NCBI GenBank assembly: GCA_018827585.1
Contig: JAHJXP010000020.1
Span: forward strand, 1-14,254
Origin: Pseudomonadota bacterium
GTDB taxonomy: Bacteria; Desulfobacterota; Syntrophia; Syntrophales; UBA5619
Length of the DNA: 14,254 bases
Direction: 5' to 3'
In this document: one piece after another, positions 5,843 to 14,042 of the stretch
How the letters are laid out: each line of letters opens with the position of its first letter
Numbering within the stretch: position 1 is the stretch's first letter
Notes under the pieces: generated by a model
The model's input: only the letters and a program-made list of their open reading frames with translations
Database searches by the model: none
What the model was told of the DNA's origin: nothing
Position numbers and translations under genes: made by a program

Positions 5843-7924
5843 TCAATCCTCCGCTTCCTTTTTTGATTCGGCGATGATCTTCTCGGCGATGTAGGACGGG
5901 ACCTCCTCGTAGTGGGAGTGTTCGTAGGTGAATGTTCCGCGTCCGCTGGTCATTGAACGGAGATCGGGGCCGTATTTGAGGATCTCGGCCAGGGGGACCT
6001 GCCCCTTGATGATCTGGCGATTGTCGCTGGAATCCATCCCCAGGACCTTGCCGCGGCGGCTGTTGAGATCGCCGATCACGTCGCCCATATACTCGTCGGT
6101 GATCTCGATCATGATGTTGACGATGGGCTCCAGCAGGGTCGGCTGGCATTCGAGAACCCCCTTTTTGAAACCGAGGGAACCGGCGATCTTGAAGGCCATC
6201 TCGGACGAATCGACGGTATGGTAGGAGCCGTCCACCAGAGATACCTTGAGATCGACGACCGGATAGCCCGCCAGGACGCCCTCCGCCATGGCCTCCACGA
6301 TGCCCTTTTCCACGGCCGGTCTGTACTGCTGAGGTATGACGCCCCCCACGATCCGATCGGCGAATTCAAAGCCGCCGCCCCGCGGGAGAGGTTCTATATC
6401 CAGCCAGGTGTCGCCAAACTGTCCCCGGCCGCCGGACTGTTTCTTGTACCGACCCTGAATGGTCGTCTTGCCCTTGATCGTCTCCTTGTAGGGGACCTTC
6501 GGCGTTTTCAGGTTCACTTCGAGACCGAATTTCCGTTTCATCTTCTCCACGGTCACCTCGATGTGAACCTGGCCCAGGCCGGAGAGGATCATCTCCCGGG
6601 TCTGCTCCTCCCGATGAAATGACAGGGTGGGATCTTCATCGATCAGCCGGTTGATCGAGGAGACGAGCTTATCTTCGTCGCCGCGCGTTTTCGGTTCCAC
6701 GGCAAAGGAAGTGATCGGCGTGGGAGGGACGACCGGGGCGAAGACGATGGGATTTTTTTCCGTGCAGAGTGTATCGCCGGTGGCCGTTTCCTTCAGCTTG
6801 GCCATGGCGGCGATATCGCCAGGTATCAGGGTCTCCGCGGGCTTCTGGGTCTTTCCTTCCAGGAAGAAGAGGTTCCCTATCCGTTCGGTGCACTTGCGGG
6901 AGGCGTTGAATATGCTGGAGTCGGAGCTGAAAGTTCCGGAGTAGACGCGGAAGAGTGTCAGACGCCCCGCATAGGGATCGGCAATGGTCTTGAAAACGAG
7001 GGCCGCAAAGGGGGCCGACTCTTCCGGCAGCCGGATTTCCTCCGCTTCGCTTCCCGGTTTCTTCCCGGCGCAACCGCCGCGATCGACGGGCGAGGGGAAG
7101 TACTGAACGATCGTGTCCAACAGGGAAGAGATCCCGATGTGCTTCATGGCCGAACCGCAGGCAACGGGGATAAGCAGGCCTGCGGCAACCCCCTTCCGGA
7201 GACCCGCCTTCAGATCGTCGTTGCTCAGCTCGCCTTCTTCCAGGTATTTGTTCATCAGCGCGTCGTCCGTCTCGGCGATATCTTCGACCAGGATGTCGCG
7301 GAATTTTTTTGCCTCGTCGGCTATTTCGGAAGGGAGGTCGATGTTCTTGGCCGCTTTCCTCTGTTCGTCAAAAGCAAGGGCCTTCATGGAGATCAGATCC
7401 ACGACCCCGGCAAAGGAGTCCTCGCCGCCGAGGGGAAGGGAGACTACGGTCACCTTCTTCGCGAGACGCTCCCGGATGCTTTCCACCGCCTTGCCGAAAT
7501 CGGCCCGTTCGCGATCCATCCGGCTGACGAACAGGAGGCGGGGAAGCTTGAATTCGTCGGCATATTCCCAGACTTTTTCCGTCTGAAATTCAACCCCCCC
7601 CACGGCATCGACCAGGACGACCGCTGAGTCCACGATTCTGAGGCAGCTTTTCGTGTCAAACGTGAAATTGGAATCCCCCGGGGTGTCGATGAAGTTGATC
7701 CGGTGCTTGTCCCAGTCGATATTGTTGGTGGCGACGCTGATGGAGATGTGTCTCTTCTGCTCCTCCGGTTCATAGTCCATCGAGGAGCTTCCCTCGTCTA
7801 CCCGGCCTGGCCTGTCGGTCTTCCCGGCGACATAGAGAAAAGATTCGCACAGAGTAGTCTTGCCGGTTCCTCCGTGTCCGATGATTGCGAGGTTTCTTAT
7901 CGATTTTGAATCATATTTTGACAT
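5843..7924 (-). CDS. Elongation factor G paralogue (EF-G-like translational GTPase)
   Basis: A 693-residue translational GTPase with the whole EF-G layout: G domain (about 1-275), domain II, domain III with the LSGLGQVHIEV strand, domain IV (about 465-590, including SGGRGQFGD), and a C-terminal domain with PIVNIMIEIPD-like PIVNIMIEITD and GRGTFTYEHSHYEEVP. The P-loop GHGGTGKT (16-23) is normal. Other G motifs depart from true EF-G: switch I reads KRHISIS (57-63) instead of RGITI, the DTPG motif (80-83) is followed by Asp84 where the catalytic His normally stands, and the NKxD motif is SRMD (134-137). This places it in the EF-G-like/EF-G2 group rather than as the main fusA. The start ATG has an AAGGAG site and the gene heads a two-gene operon with mog. 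Its role is unknown; a ribosome-bound factor with slow or absent hydrolysis is possible (inference). Confidence 0.88.
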   Translation of the reverse strand: MSKYDSKSIRNLAIIGHGGTGKTTLCESFLYVAGKTDRPGRVDEGSSSMDYEPEEQKRHISISVATNNIDWDKHRINFIDTPGDSNFTFDTKSCLRIVDSAVVLVDAVGGVEFQTEKVWEYADEFKLPRLLFVSRMDRERADFGKAVESIRERLAKKVTVVSLPLGGEDSFAGVVDLISMKALAFDEQRKAAKNIDLPSEIADEAKKFRDILVEDIAETDDALMNKYLEEGELSNDDLKAGLRKGVAAGLLIPVACGSAMKHIGISSLLDTIVQYFPSPVDRGGCAGKKPGSEAEEIRLPEESAPFAALVFKTIADPYAGRLTLFRVYSGTFSSDSSIFNASRKCTERIGNLFFLEGKTQKPAETLIPGDIAAMAKLKETATGDTLCTEKNPIVFAPVVPPTPITSFAVEPKTRGDEDKLVSSINRLIDEDPTLSFHREEQTREMILSGLGQVHIEVTVEKMKRKFGLEVNLKTPKVPYKETIKGKTTIQGRYKKQSGGRGQFGDTWLDIEPLPRGGGFEFADRIVGGVIPQQYRPAVEKGIVEAMAEGVLAGYPVVDLKVSLVDGSYHTVDSSEMAFKIAGSLGFKKGVLECQPTLLEPIVNIMIEITDEYMGDVIGDLNSRRGKVLGMDSSDNRQIIKGQVPLAEILKYGPDLRSMTSGRGTFTYEHSHYEEVPSYIAEKIIAESKKEAED

Positions 7925-7974
7925 GAAATCTCCTTTCCGAGGGACGTGGACCTGCGATTCTATGCGCCTGAGGT

Positions 7975-8003
7975 CTTTAGCTTAAGGGTCGCTTTAAAGT
8001 CAA
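7975..8003 (-). promoter_or_regulatory. Candidate promoter for the EF-G-like/mog operon
   Basis: On the - strand a TTGACT hexamer (7998-8003) is followed about 17-18 bases later by a weak -10-like TAAAGA/CTAAAG. The -35 match is good, the -10 poor. The hexamer is one arm of a 9-bp inverted repeat shared with the divergent promoter for the M23 peptidase gene. Confidence 0.35.
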
Positions 8004-8028
8004 GACAATTTTGGCGGTAAAACGATGC

Positions 8029-8056
8029 TTGACTTTTATGATAATTATGTTATTTT
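8029..8056 (+). promoter_or_regulatory. Candidate sigma-70 promoter for the M23 peptidase gene
   Basis: TTGACT (8029-8034) and TATTTT (8051-8056) are separated by 16 bases, with TG one base before the -10 (extended -10 form), in a clearly AT-rich stretch 55 bases before the start codon. The sequence CTTGACTTT is the exact inverted copy of AAAGTCAAG at 7996-8004, so the two divergent -35 boxes stand back to back. Confidence 0.5.
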
Positions 8057-8110
8057 TCCATAAATTTCTTGCCGTGGCAGCCGGCACGGGAAGTTGTGAA
8101 AGGGGTTTTC

Positions 8111-9016
8111 ATGCCGAAGAATTTCTATACCCTCCTGATTCTTCCGAAGAAGCACAGTTCCGCAAAAAAAATCAACTTATCCAGCACCCTGATCAAGGGC
8201 GTCTCGCTATTCGTCATGGGCTTTGTCCTCTTTATGATATATTTCGCCTACGACTATATCCACATCCGCTGGGAACAGGCAGAATTAAAGCGCCTCAAGG
8301 TCCATACCGCTGAACAGAGGAAACAGATCGACGGCCTGATGACCAAAGTGGACCAGTTTTCGTCGAAAATGGAGGAGCTCAAGCAGTTCGACAAGAAGAT
8401 CAGGATCTTGGCCAATATTGTCACCGGACGGGACAAGGAGCAGCTCCTTGGAATCGGCGGTCCGGTAGGTGAGGAGAGCAGAATCCGCGCCCGGATTGCC
8501 GACGATGAAAGGGCGCTGATCGCGGGGGCCGACCGGAAAGTGGACAACCTCATGGACGAGGCCATTGCCCGCCAGAAGAGTTTTGCGAATCTGCTCGCAC
8601 TTCTGAAAGAGAAGAAATCCATCATGGCGGCAACCCCTTCCCTGTGGCCGGTCGGAGGTTGGGTGACGTCCGAATTCGGTCGGCGCTTGTCTCCTTTCGG
8701 CGGGGAAAGGGAATTCCACAAGGGGATCGATATCGCAACAAGGTACGGGCAGGCTGTCCAGGCGCCGGCGGACGGCGTCGTCGCGGAGGTGGCTTACAGC
8801 AATGATGGCGGGCGGATGATTTCGATCGACCATGGTCACGGCATCACCACCCACTACGCCCACCTCTTCAAGGCTTCGGTGCGTCCCGGCGCCGCTGTCA
8901 AGAAAGGAGAGCGGATCGGCCATGTGGGGAACACCGGACGCAGCACAGGCTCCCACCTTCACTACAGCGTCATGCTCAACGGCGTCGCCGTCAACCCGAG
9001 AAAGTACCTGAACTGA
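8111..9016 (+). CDS. Membrane-anchored M23 (LytM/LysM-less) metallopeptidase
   Basis: Cell-wall endopeptidase or endopeptidase-like regulator acting in the periplasm. The ATG at 8111 has an AAAGGGG site; an in-frame upstream ATG lacks one. The 301 residues comprise a short basic cytoplasmic N-terminus, one transmembrane segment (about 25-47, LIKGVSLFVMGFVLFMIYFA), a coiled-coil-prone charged region (about 53-170), and a C-terminal LytM domain. The zinc site is complete: His203 and Asp207 in HKGID, and His282-x-His284 in HLHY, with His248/His251 in HYAH. An intact site suggests a working peptidase rather than an EnvC-type activator. It lies 85 bases before secA in the same direction, a neighbourhood that I recall from Geobacter-like genomes. 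Confidence 0.88.
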   Translation: MPKNFYTLLILPKKHSSAKKINLSSTLIKGVSLFVMGFVLFMIYFAYDYIHIRWEQAELKRLKVHTAEQRKQIDGLMTKVDQFSSKMEELKQFDKKIRILANIVTGRDKEQLLGIGGPVGEESRIRARIADDERALIAGADRKVDNLMDEAIARQKSFANLLALLKEKKSIMAATPSLWPVGGWVTSEFGRRLSPFGGEREFHKGIDIATRYGQAVQAPADGVVAEVAYSNDGGRMISIDHGHGITTHYAHLFKASVRPGAAVKKGERIGHVGNTGRSTGSHLHYSVMLNGVAVNPRKYLN

Positions 9017-9064
9017 CCCCCCCTGCGCGCGATAGGGTCCGCCATCCAACAGAGGAATAAATCC

Positions 9065-9090
9065 GCCGGTCAGAGTGCCGGTTTTTTTTT
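9065..9090 (+). terminator. Possible weak intrinsic terminator between M23 peptidase gene and secA
   Basis: A short stem GCCGGT/GCCGGT-type pairing (9065-9070 with 9077-9082, four G-C pairs plus wobbles) is followed by a run of nine T (9082-9090). The stem is short, so partial termination or a secA leader control is as likely as a full stop. It sits directly before the secA ribosome site. Confidence 0.4.
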
Positions 9091-9101
9091 GAAGGAAGAT
9101 T

Positions 9102-11621
9102 ATGTTCAGCGCGATTCTGAGAAAATTTATCGGCAGCAAGAATGAAAGGGAATTGAAACGTCTTGCCCCGATTCTTGTGGAAATCAACGACCTCGAGCCG
9201 GTCACGGCGGCCTTGAGCGACGAGGAACTCAGGGCAAAAACCCCCTATTTCAAAGAGAAACTGCAAAACGGTTTCGAACCGGACGACATCCTCGTCGAGG
9301 CGTTTGCCGTAGTCAGAGAGACTGCTAAGCGGACGGTGCAGATGAGGCCCTTCGACGTCCAGGTCCTCGGCGGGCTGGTCCTGCATGAAAGAAAGATCGC
9401 TGAAATGAAGACCGGGGAGGGGAAAACCCTGGCTGCAACAATGCCTCTCTACCTGAACGCACTGTCGGGGCGGGGAGTTCATCTGGTGACGGTAAACGAC
9501 TATCTGGCCCGGAGGGACGCGGCCTGGATGGGGCCCATCTATCAATTTCTGGGCATGAGCGTCGGCGTCATCGTGCACGGCATGGACGACGATCAGCGGC
9601 GGGACGCCTACCATGCGGACATCACCTACGGGACGAACAACGAATTCGGATTCGACTATCTGCGCGACAATATGAAGTTCAGCCTTGAGGATTATGTGCA
9701 GAGGGACTTTAACTATTCCATCGTGGACGAGGTGGACAGCATTCTCATCGACGAGGCGAGGACGCCGCTGATCATCTCCGGCCCGTCGGATGAATCGACG
9801 GACAAGTACAACCGGGTAAACCAGGTGATCCCGCACCTGCGAAGGGACACGGACTTTACGCTCGATGAAAAGAGCCGCACCGTCGTCATGACCGAAGAAG
9901 GTGTCGCGAGAGTCGAGGGATATCTCAAGGTCCAGAATCTCTATGAGCCGAAAAACATCGATCTCCTCCATCATGTCAACCAGGCCCTGCGGGCCCACAG
10001 CCTTTTCAGGCGGGACGTGGACTACCTGGTCAAGGACGGCAAGGTGATCATCGTCGATGAATTCACCGGCAGGGTAATGCCGGGCAGACGCTACAGCGAC
10101 GGTCTCCATCAGGCCCTCGAAGCGAAGGAGAGGGTGAAGGTCGAACAGGAAAATCAGACCCTGGCGTCGATCACCTTCCAGAATTACTTCCGGATGTACG
10201 AGAAGCTGGCGGGAATGACAGGCACGGCCGATACCGAAGCGGAGGAATTCGCCAAGATTTACAATCTCGAAGTCCTGGTGATCCCGACCAACATGCCGAT
10301 GATCCGCACAGACCATTCCGACGTGATCTACAAGACGGAGAAGGAAAAATTCATCGCGGTGATCGAGGAAATCAAGGAGCTGCACGAGGCGAAGCGGCCC
10401 CTTCTCGTAGGGACCATCTCCATCGAAAAATCGGAGCTCCTGGGCAAATACCTGACCCGGGCGGGCATCAAACACCACGTCCTGAATGCAAAAAATCATG
10501 AGCGGGAAGCGGAAATCGTCGCCCAGGCCGGGCAGCCGGGACAGGTGACCATCTCCACGAACATGGCCGGACGCGGGACGGACATCAAACTGGGCGCAGG
10601 GGTGGCCGAGCTCGGCGGCCTCCACATCCTGGGGACGGAGCGGCATGAAAGCCGCCGGATCGACAACCAGCTCCGCGGCCGGTCGGGACGTCAGGGCGAT
10701 ATGGGGTCGTCCCGGTTCTACCTCTCCCTCGAGGACGATCTCCTGAGGATATTCGGGGCGGAGAGGATTTCTTCCGTCATGGACAGGATCGGCATGGAGG
10801 AGGGCCAGCCGATCGAACACCGGCTCATTTCCCGGGCGATCGAAAACGCCCAGAAACGCGTGGAGGGCCAGAATTTCGATATCCGCAAGCACCTGCTGGA
10901 ATATGACGACGTAATGAACCGGCAGCGGCAGGTCATCTATGAGCAGCGGAAAAAGGTCCTCAAGGGAGAGGCGCTCTGGGAAGACCTGGAGGAAATGGTA
11001 GATGAGATCGTAGAGGGTCTGGTCGCGGAGTCCGTCGATGAGAAGCTCCACCCGGAGGAGTGGGACCTTAAGGGGCTGGACGAGGGGGTTTTCCGACATT
11101 TCACGCTGAAGCTGAATTTTGCCGAGAGCGGCCGGGAAATGGCCCCGGAGGCTATCCGTGAGAAGATCGTAAGCGAAGTGGAGGCGCTTCTCAGAAACAA
11201 GGAAACGGAATACGGCAAGCCCCTGATGGATTACCTCATGAAGGTGATCATGCTTCAGGCCATCGACGCCCAGTGGAAGGAAAACCTGCTGGCCATGGAC
11301 CATCTGAAGGAGGGGATCGGACTGCGCGGATACGGCCAGAAAGACCCGGTCCGGGAGTATCAGAAAGAAGGCTATGAGATGTTCATGAACATGATCAGCC
11401 GCGTCAAGGAGGACACTGTTGAAAAACTCTGCCTGGTCCAGATCCGCCGGGAAGAGGAGGTGGAGAGGATCGAGGAGAAAAGGAGGCAGGATTACATCAT
11501 GTCGCGCGGCGAGGACACGCCGGCGGCGGCCACGGTCAAAAGGGCGACCGCCAAGGTCGGCCGGAACGACCCCTGCCCCTGCGGCAGCGGAAAGAAATAC
11601 AAGAAGTGCTGCGGCCAGTAG
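9102..11621 (+). CDS. secA: Preprotein translocase ATPase SecA
   Basis: Motor ATPase of the Sec export pathway, working at the inner membrane with SecYEG. The 839 residues include MFSAILRKFIGSKNERELKR at the start, Walker A in MKTGEGKTL (102-110), Walker B/DEAD-like DEVDS (209-213), the NMAGRGTDI motif of the second nucleotide-binding fold, the GRSGRQGD arginine-finger motif, the helical scaffold, and a C-terminal zinc tail GRNDPCPCGSGKKYKKCC (820-837). The zinc ligands are Cys825, Cys827, Cys836 and Cys837, the CxCx8CC form; this tail binds SecB/lipid in known SecAs. An AAGGAAG site precedes the ATG. The length is normal for SecAs without the E. coli linker extension. A very long frame on the opposite strand is only a shadow. 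Confidence 0.98.
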   Translation: MFSAILRKFIGSKNERELKRLAPILVEINDLEPVTAALSDEELRAKTPYFKEKLQNGFEPDDILVEAFAVVRETAKRTVQMRPFDVQVLGGLVLHERKIAEMKTGEGKTLAATMPLYLNALSGRGVHLVTVNDYLARRDAAWMGPIYQFLGMSVGVIVHGMDDDQRRDAYHADITYGTNNEFGFDYLRDNMKFSLEDYVQRDFNYSIVDEVDSILIDEARTPLIISGPSDESTDKYNRVNQVIPHLRRDTDFTLDEKSRTVVMTEEGVARVEGYLKVQNLYEPKNIDLLHHVNQALRAHSLFRRDVDYLVKDGKVIIVDEFTGRVMPGRRYSDGLHQALEAKERVKVEQENQTLASITFQNYFRMYEKLAGMTGTADTEAEEFAKIYNLEVLVIPTNMPMIRTDHSDVIYKTEKEKFIAVIEEIKELHEAKRPLLVGTISIEKSELLGKYLTRAGIKHHVLNAKNHEREAEIVAQAGQPGQVTISTNMAGRGTDIKLGAGVAELGGLHILGTERHESRRIDNQLRGRSGRQGDMGSSRFYLSLEDDLLRIFGAERISSVMDRIGMEEGQPIEHRLISRAIENAQKRVEGQNFDIRKHLLEYDDVMNRQRQVIYEQRKKVLKGEALWEDLEEMVDEIVEGLVAESVDEKLHPEEWDLKGLDEGVFRHFTLKLNFAESGREMAPEAIREKIVSEVEALLRNKETEYGKPLMDYLMKVIMLQAIDAQWKENLLAMDHLKEGIGLRGYGQKDPVREYQKEGYEMFMNMISRVKEDTVEKLCLVQIRREEEVERIEEKRRQDYIMSRGEDTPAAATVKRATAKVGRNDPCPCGSGKKYKKCCGQ

Positions 11622-11714
11622 CCGCCTTGGCTGCCGGCGGAAAGCCCTATGCAATGATGCGATGGACAAGGATCTATGACCCATCGCCCATGACCTGATT
11701 TGTTGAGGAGCCTT

Positions 11715-12908
11715 ATGGAACCAAATAACTATCGCGTCCCCGGTTTCCTTGCCAACGGGGTCCATGCGGGGATCAAGACGGACGGACGCCCGGACCTTTC
11801 CCTGCTCTACTCGACACGGCCGGCGGCGGCGGCCGGGGTGTTTACGACCAACTGCTTCAAGGCGGCGCCGGTCCTCATCGACATGGAGAGGATCAGGACC
11901 GGCGAGGCCCAGGCGGTGATCGCCAACAGCGGCGTTGCCAACGCCGCAACCGGGGCGGAAGGTCTTGCGGACGCCCGGGCCGTATCGAGAGCCGCTTCCG
12001 GGGAGCTCGGGATCCCGGATGAACTGGTCCTCGTCGCCTCGACCGGCGTGATCGGTCACCGGCTCCCCCTGGGGAAGATCGTCGAGGGGGTAAAAGGGTT
12101 GGTCGCCGGGCTCCATGAAGACGGCATCCCCGCGGCCGAGGCGGGGATCATGACCACGGACCGCTTTCCCAAAATCGTCTCCCGGAAAGGGTTGATCGGG
12201 TCGAAGGAGGTCACACTGTGCGGCATTGCCAAAGGGGCGGGGATGATCGAACCGCACATGGCGACGATGCTGGCCTTCGTGATGACCGATGCCGATATCG
12301 AGCCGGAGGTCCTCAATGTCGTATTCAGGCAAGCGGCGGGCGGCAGTTTCAATGCGGTCACGGTGGACGGCTGCATGAGCACCAACGACACAGCGATCAT
12401 TCTCGCCAACGGCTTAGCCGGGAATCCCCGGCTAAAGCGAGGTTCCCACGACCTGGGAAGGTTCGGCGGGATGCTCTCTTCCCTGATGGTGGAACTGGCC
12501 CGGGAACTGGTCCGCGACGGAGAAGGGGCAACAAAGGTGATCGAGATCGCCGTGGAGGAGGCAAAGACGCTTCGCGACGCCCAGCGGGTGGCCTATGCGA
12601 TCGCCAATTCCAACCTGGTCAAGACGGCCTTTTTCGGCGGCGATCCGAACTGGGGGAGGATCATCGCCGCCGCCGGAGCGGCTGGAGTTCCCCTGCCGGC
12701 GGAGAAGGTCCGTCTTTTTTTGGAGGACGTTCCCGTTTTTTCGGGAGGGAGGGGCGTCGCCGGCCGGGAACAAGAACTGGCAGAGATCATGAAACGGACG
12801 CAGATCCGCGTGCGTCTCGAACTGGGAATGGGGCGGCGGTCGTGGACGGTATTTGCCTCAGATCTTTCCTTCGATTATGTGAAGATCAACGCCCATTACC
12901 ACACCTGA
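11715..12908 (+). CDS. argJ: Bifunctional glutamate N-acetyltransferase / amino-acid acetyltransferase ArgJ
   Basis: Arginine biosynthesis enzyme that moves the acetyl group from N-acetylornithine to glutamate (and, in bifunctional forms, also uses acetyl-CoA). It is made as a precursor that cuts itself before a Thr nucleophile. Here the cleavage site is Ala183-Thr184 in GMIEPHMATML, with the oxyanion pair Thr110-Gly111 in ASTG. The C-terminal half carries NDTAIILANG (224-233) and FFGGDPNWGRI (306-316). The length, 397 residues, is normal. The ATG at 11715 follows GAGGAG; a TTG 15 bases upstream is in frame but less well placed. It lies 93 bases after secA, co-directional, a linkage that I recall from Geobacter-type genomes. 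Whether it is mono- or bifunctional cannot be told by eye. Confidence 0.96.
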   Translation: MEPNNYRVPGFLANGVHAGIKTDGRPDLSLLYSTRPAAAAGVFTTNCFKAAPVLIDMERIRTGEAQAVIANSGVANAATGAEGLADARAVSRAASGELGIPDELVLVASTGVIGHRLPLGKIVEGVKGLVAGLHEDGIPAAEAGIMTTDRFPKIVSRKGLIGSKEVTLCGIAKGAGMIEPHMATMLAFVMTDADIEPEVLNVVFRQAAGGSFNAVTVDGCMSTNDTAIILANGLAGNPRLKRGSHDLGRFGGMLSSLMVELARELVRDGEGATKVIEIAVEEAKTLRDAQRVAYAIANSNLVKTAFFGGDPNWGRIIAAAGAAGVPLPAEKVRLFLEDVPVFSGGRGVAGREQELAEIMKRTQIRVRLELGMGRRSWTVFASDLSFDYVKINAHYHT

Positions 12909-12930
12909 AGGAGGGGTGAAGAATGATGAA

Positions 12931-13049
12931 CTCGTAAAAAGTCAAAAATCTGTCACTCCTGGGAGGCAGGAGACCATCAAATTCATATATCAGTGGATTC
13001 CCGCTTTCGCGGGAATGGCAATAAAGGGCCGAAATCGACTTTTTACGAG
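12931..13049. repeat. Palindromic element in the rpsB leader with a nested second palindrome
   Basis: The outer ends are a perfect 13-bp inverted repeat: CTCGTAAAAAGTC (12931-12943) and GACTTTTTACGAG (13037-13049). Inside is another element bounded by TGTCACTCC (from 12951) and GGGAATGGCA (to 13020), itself made of two hairpins: CTCCTG/CAGGAG (12956-12961 and 12967-12972) and ATTCCCGC/GCGGGAAT (12997-13004 and 13009-13016). The inner part resembles the common GTCATTCC...GGAATGAC dispersed repeats. No transposase or coding capacity is present, so this looks like a non-autonomous, MITE-like unit. The outer ends are related to those of the element at 14030-14156. Confidence 0.85.
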
Positions 13050-13064
13050 ATCTTCTTATTTCCC

Positions 13065-13091
13065 TTGATTAATCGAAGTCTTTATGTTAAT
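13065..13091 (+). promoter_or_regulatory. Weak candidate promoter upstream of rpsB
   Basis: TTGATT (13065-13070) and GTTAAT (13086-13091) with 15 bases between, in an AT-rich patch right after the palindromic element. The leader from here to the rpsB start is about 110 bases and GC-rich, long enough for the kind of autoregulatory S2 leader known in other bacteria, but I cannot recognise such a structure here. Confidence 0.3.
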
Positions 13092-13202
13092 GAGCCAGCC
13101 CAATTCACACATCCCCGGATTGCCGGACGTTGCTTTTCCAGGCGGGAAAGTTTACCGGTCGAGAGGATGGGGGTGGAGGAAAAAACGAGGAAGGAGTTAA
13201 GT

Positions 13203-14042
13203 ATGGCAAGCATTTCCATGAAGTTGTTGCTTGAGGCGGGGGTCCATTTCGGTCACCAGACGAACAAATGGAATCCCAAGATGAAACCCTTTATCTTCGG
13301 CGCCCGCAATGGGATCTATATCATCGATCTCCAGCAGACGGTCGGATTGTTCCAGACGGCCTATCAGTTCGTCGTGGATACGGTAGCGGGAGGCGGGGAT
13401 ATCCTCTTCGTCGGCACCAAGAAGCAGTCGCAGGAGTCGGTCCGCGAGGAGTCAGAAAGATGCGGTATGCCCTATGTCAATCAGCGCTGGCTGGGGGGGA
13501 TGCTGACCAATTTTGCGACCATCAAGAAAAGCATCGACCGCCTCAATGAGCTCGATGTGATGTTTGGGAACGACAGCATCAAGGCCTTTCCGAAGAAGGA
13601 AATCATGGGGCTCCAGAAGGATCGCGACAAGCTCTCTAAGGTCCTGGGAGGAATCCGGGGCGCAAAGGGGGTCCCCGCCGGTCTGTTCGTCGTCGATCCG
13701 AAGCGGGAGCAGATCGCGGTCACCGAGGCGAGAAAGCTGAAAATCCCCATTGTGGCAATGGTGGATACGAACTGCGATCCCGATCTTATCGATTACATCA
13801 TTCCGGGAAACGACGACGCGATCCGGGCGATAAAACTCTTCTCCGCCAAGATGGCCGATGCGGTCATCGAGGGGAAGAAACGCTTCGAGGAGCGGCTTCA
13901 GGCGGAAAGCGACAAGGGAAGCCGGGCGATGGCGTCGCGGGAAGTTGAAAACGGGGATCTCGATGTCCCCGAAAGCGTGGAGACAAAGACTGCCGGCCTC
14001 GTAGAAGGTCTTAAAAGTCGTGAAAATGGGACGGCTTTGTAA
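13203..14042 (+). CDS. rpsB: 30S ribosomal protein S2
   Basis: Primary-binding small-subunit protein that is needed to recruit S1. The ATG at 13203 has AAGGAG 6 bases upstream and starts the canonical MASISMKLLLEAGVHFGHQT; the open frame further upstream runs through repeat DNA and is not part of the protein. Signatures are NKWNPKMKPFIFGARNGIYIIDL (about 21-43), RWLGGMLTNFATI (95-107), and IPIVAMVDTNCDPDLIDYIIPGNDDA (181-206). The protein has 279 residues; the S2 core ends near 230, leaving an acidic/polar tail of about 50 residues that is longer than usual. The last codons T-A-L and the TAA belong to the palindromic element at 14030-14156, so the present C-terminus may have been set by that element. 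Confidence 0.97.
   Translation: MASISMKLLLEAGVHFGHQTNKWNPKMKPFIFGARNGIYIIDLQQTVGLFQTAYQFVVDTVAGGGDILFVGTKKQSQESVREESERCGMPYVNQRWLGGMLTNFATIKKSIDRLNELDVMFGNDSIKAFPKKEIMGLQKDRDKLSKVLGGIRGAKGVPAGLFVVDPKREQIAVTEARKLKIPIVAMVDTNCDPDLIDYIIPGNDDAIRAIKLFSAKMADAVIEGKKRFEERLQAESDKGSRAMASREVENGDLDVPESVETKTAGLVEGLKSRENGTAL

Noticed and set aside
11622..11640. CCGCC/GGCGG hairpin after secA as a terminator
   Set aside because: Only five base pairs and no T tract follows; it may be chance in GC-rich DNA.
8991..12332. A 1113-codon open frame on the - strand opposite secA and argJ
   Set aside because: It lies antisense to two certain genes. Its translation is rich in H, P, R, D and V in the pattern expected from the complement of GC-rich codons, and shows no domain and no ribosome site. 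Its length is a composition effect.
12993..13202. A 70-residue N-terminal extension of S2
   Set aside because: It is encoded by repeat and leader DNA; the ATG at 13203 has AAGGAG and gives the universal S2 start.
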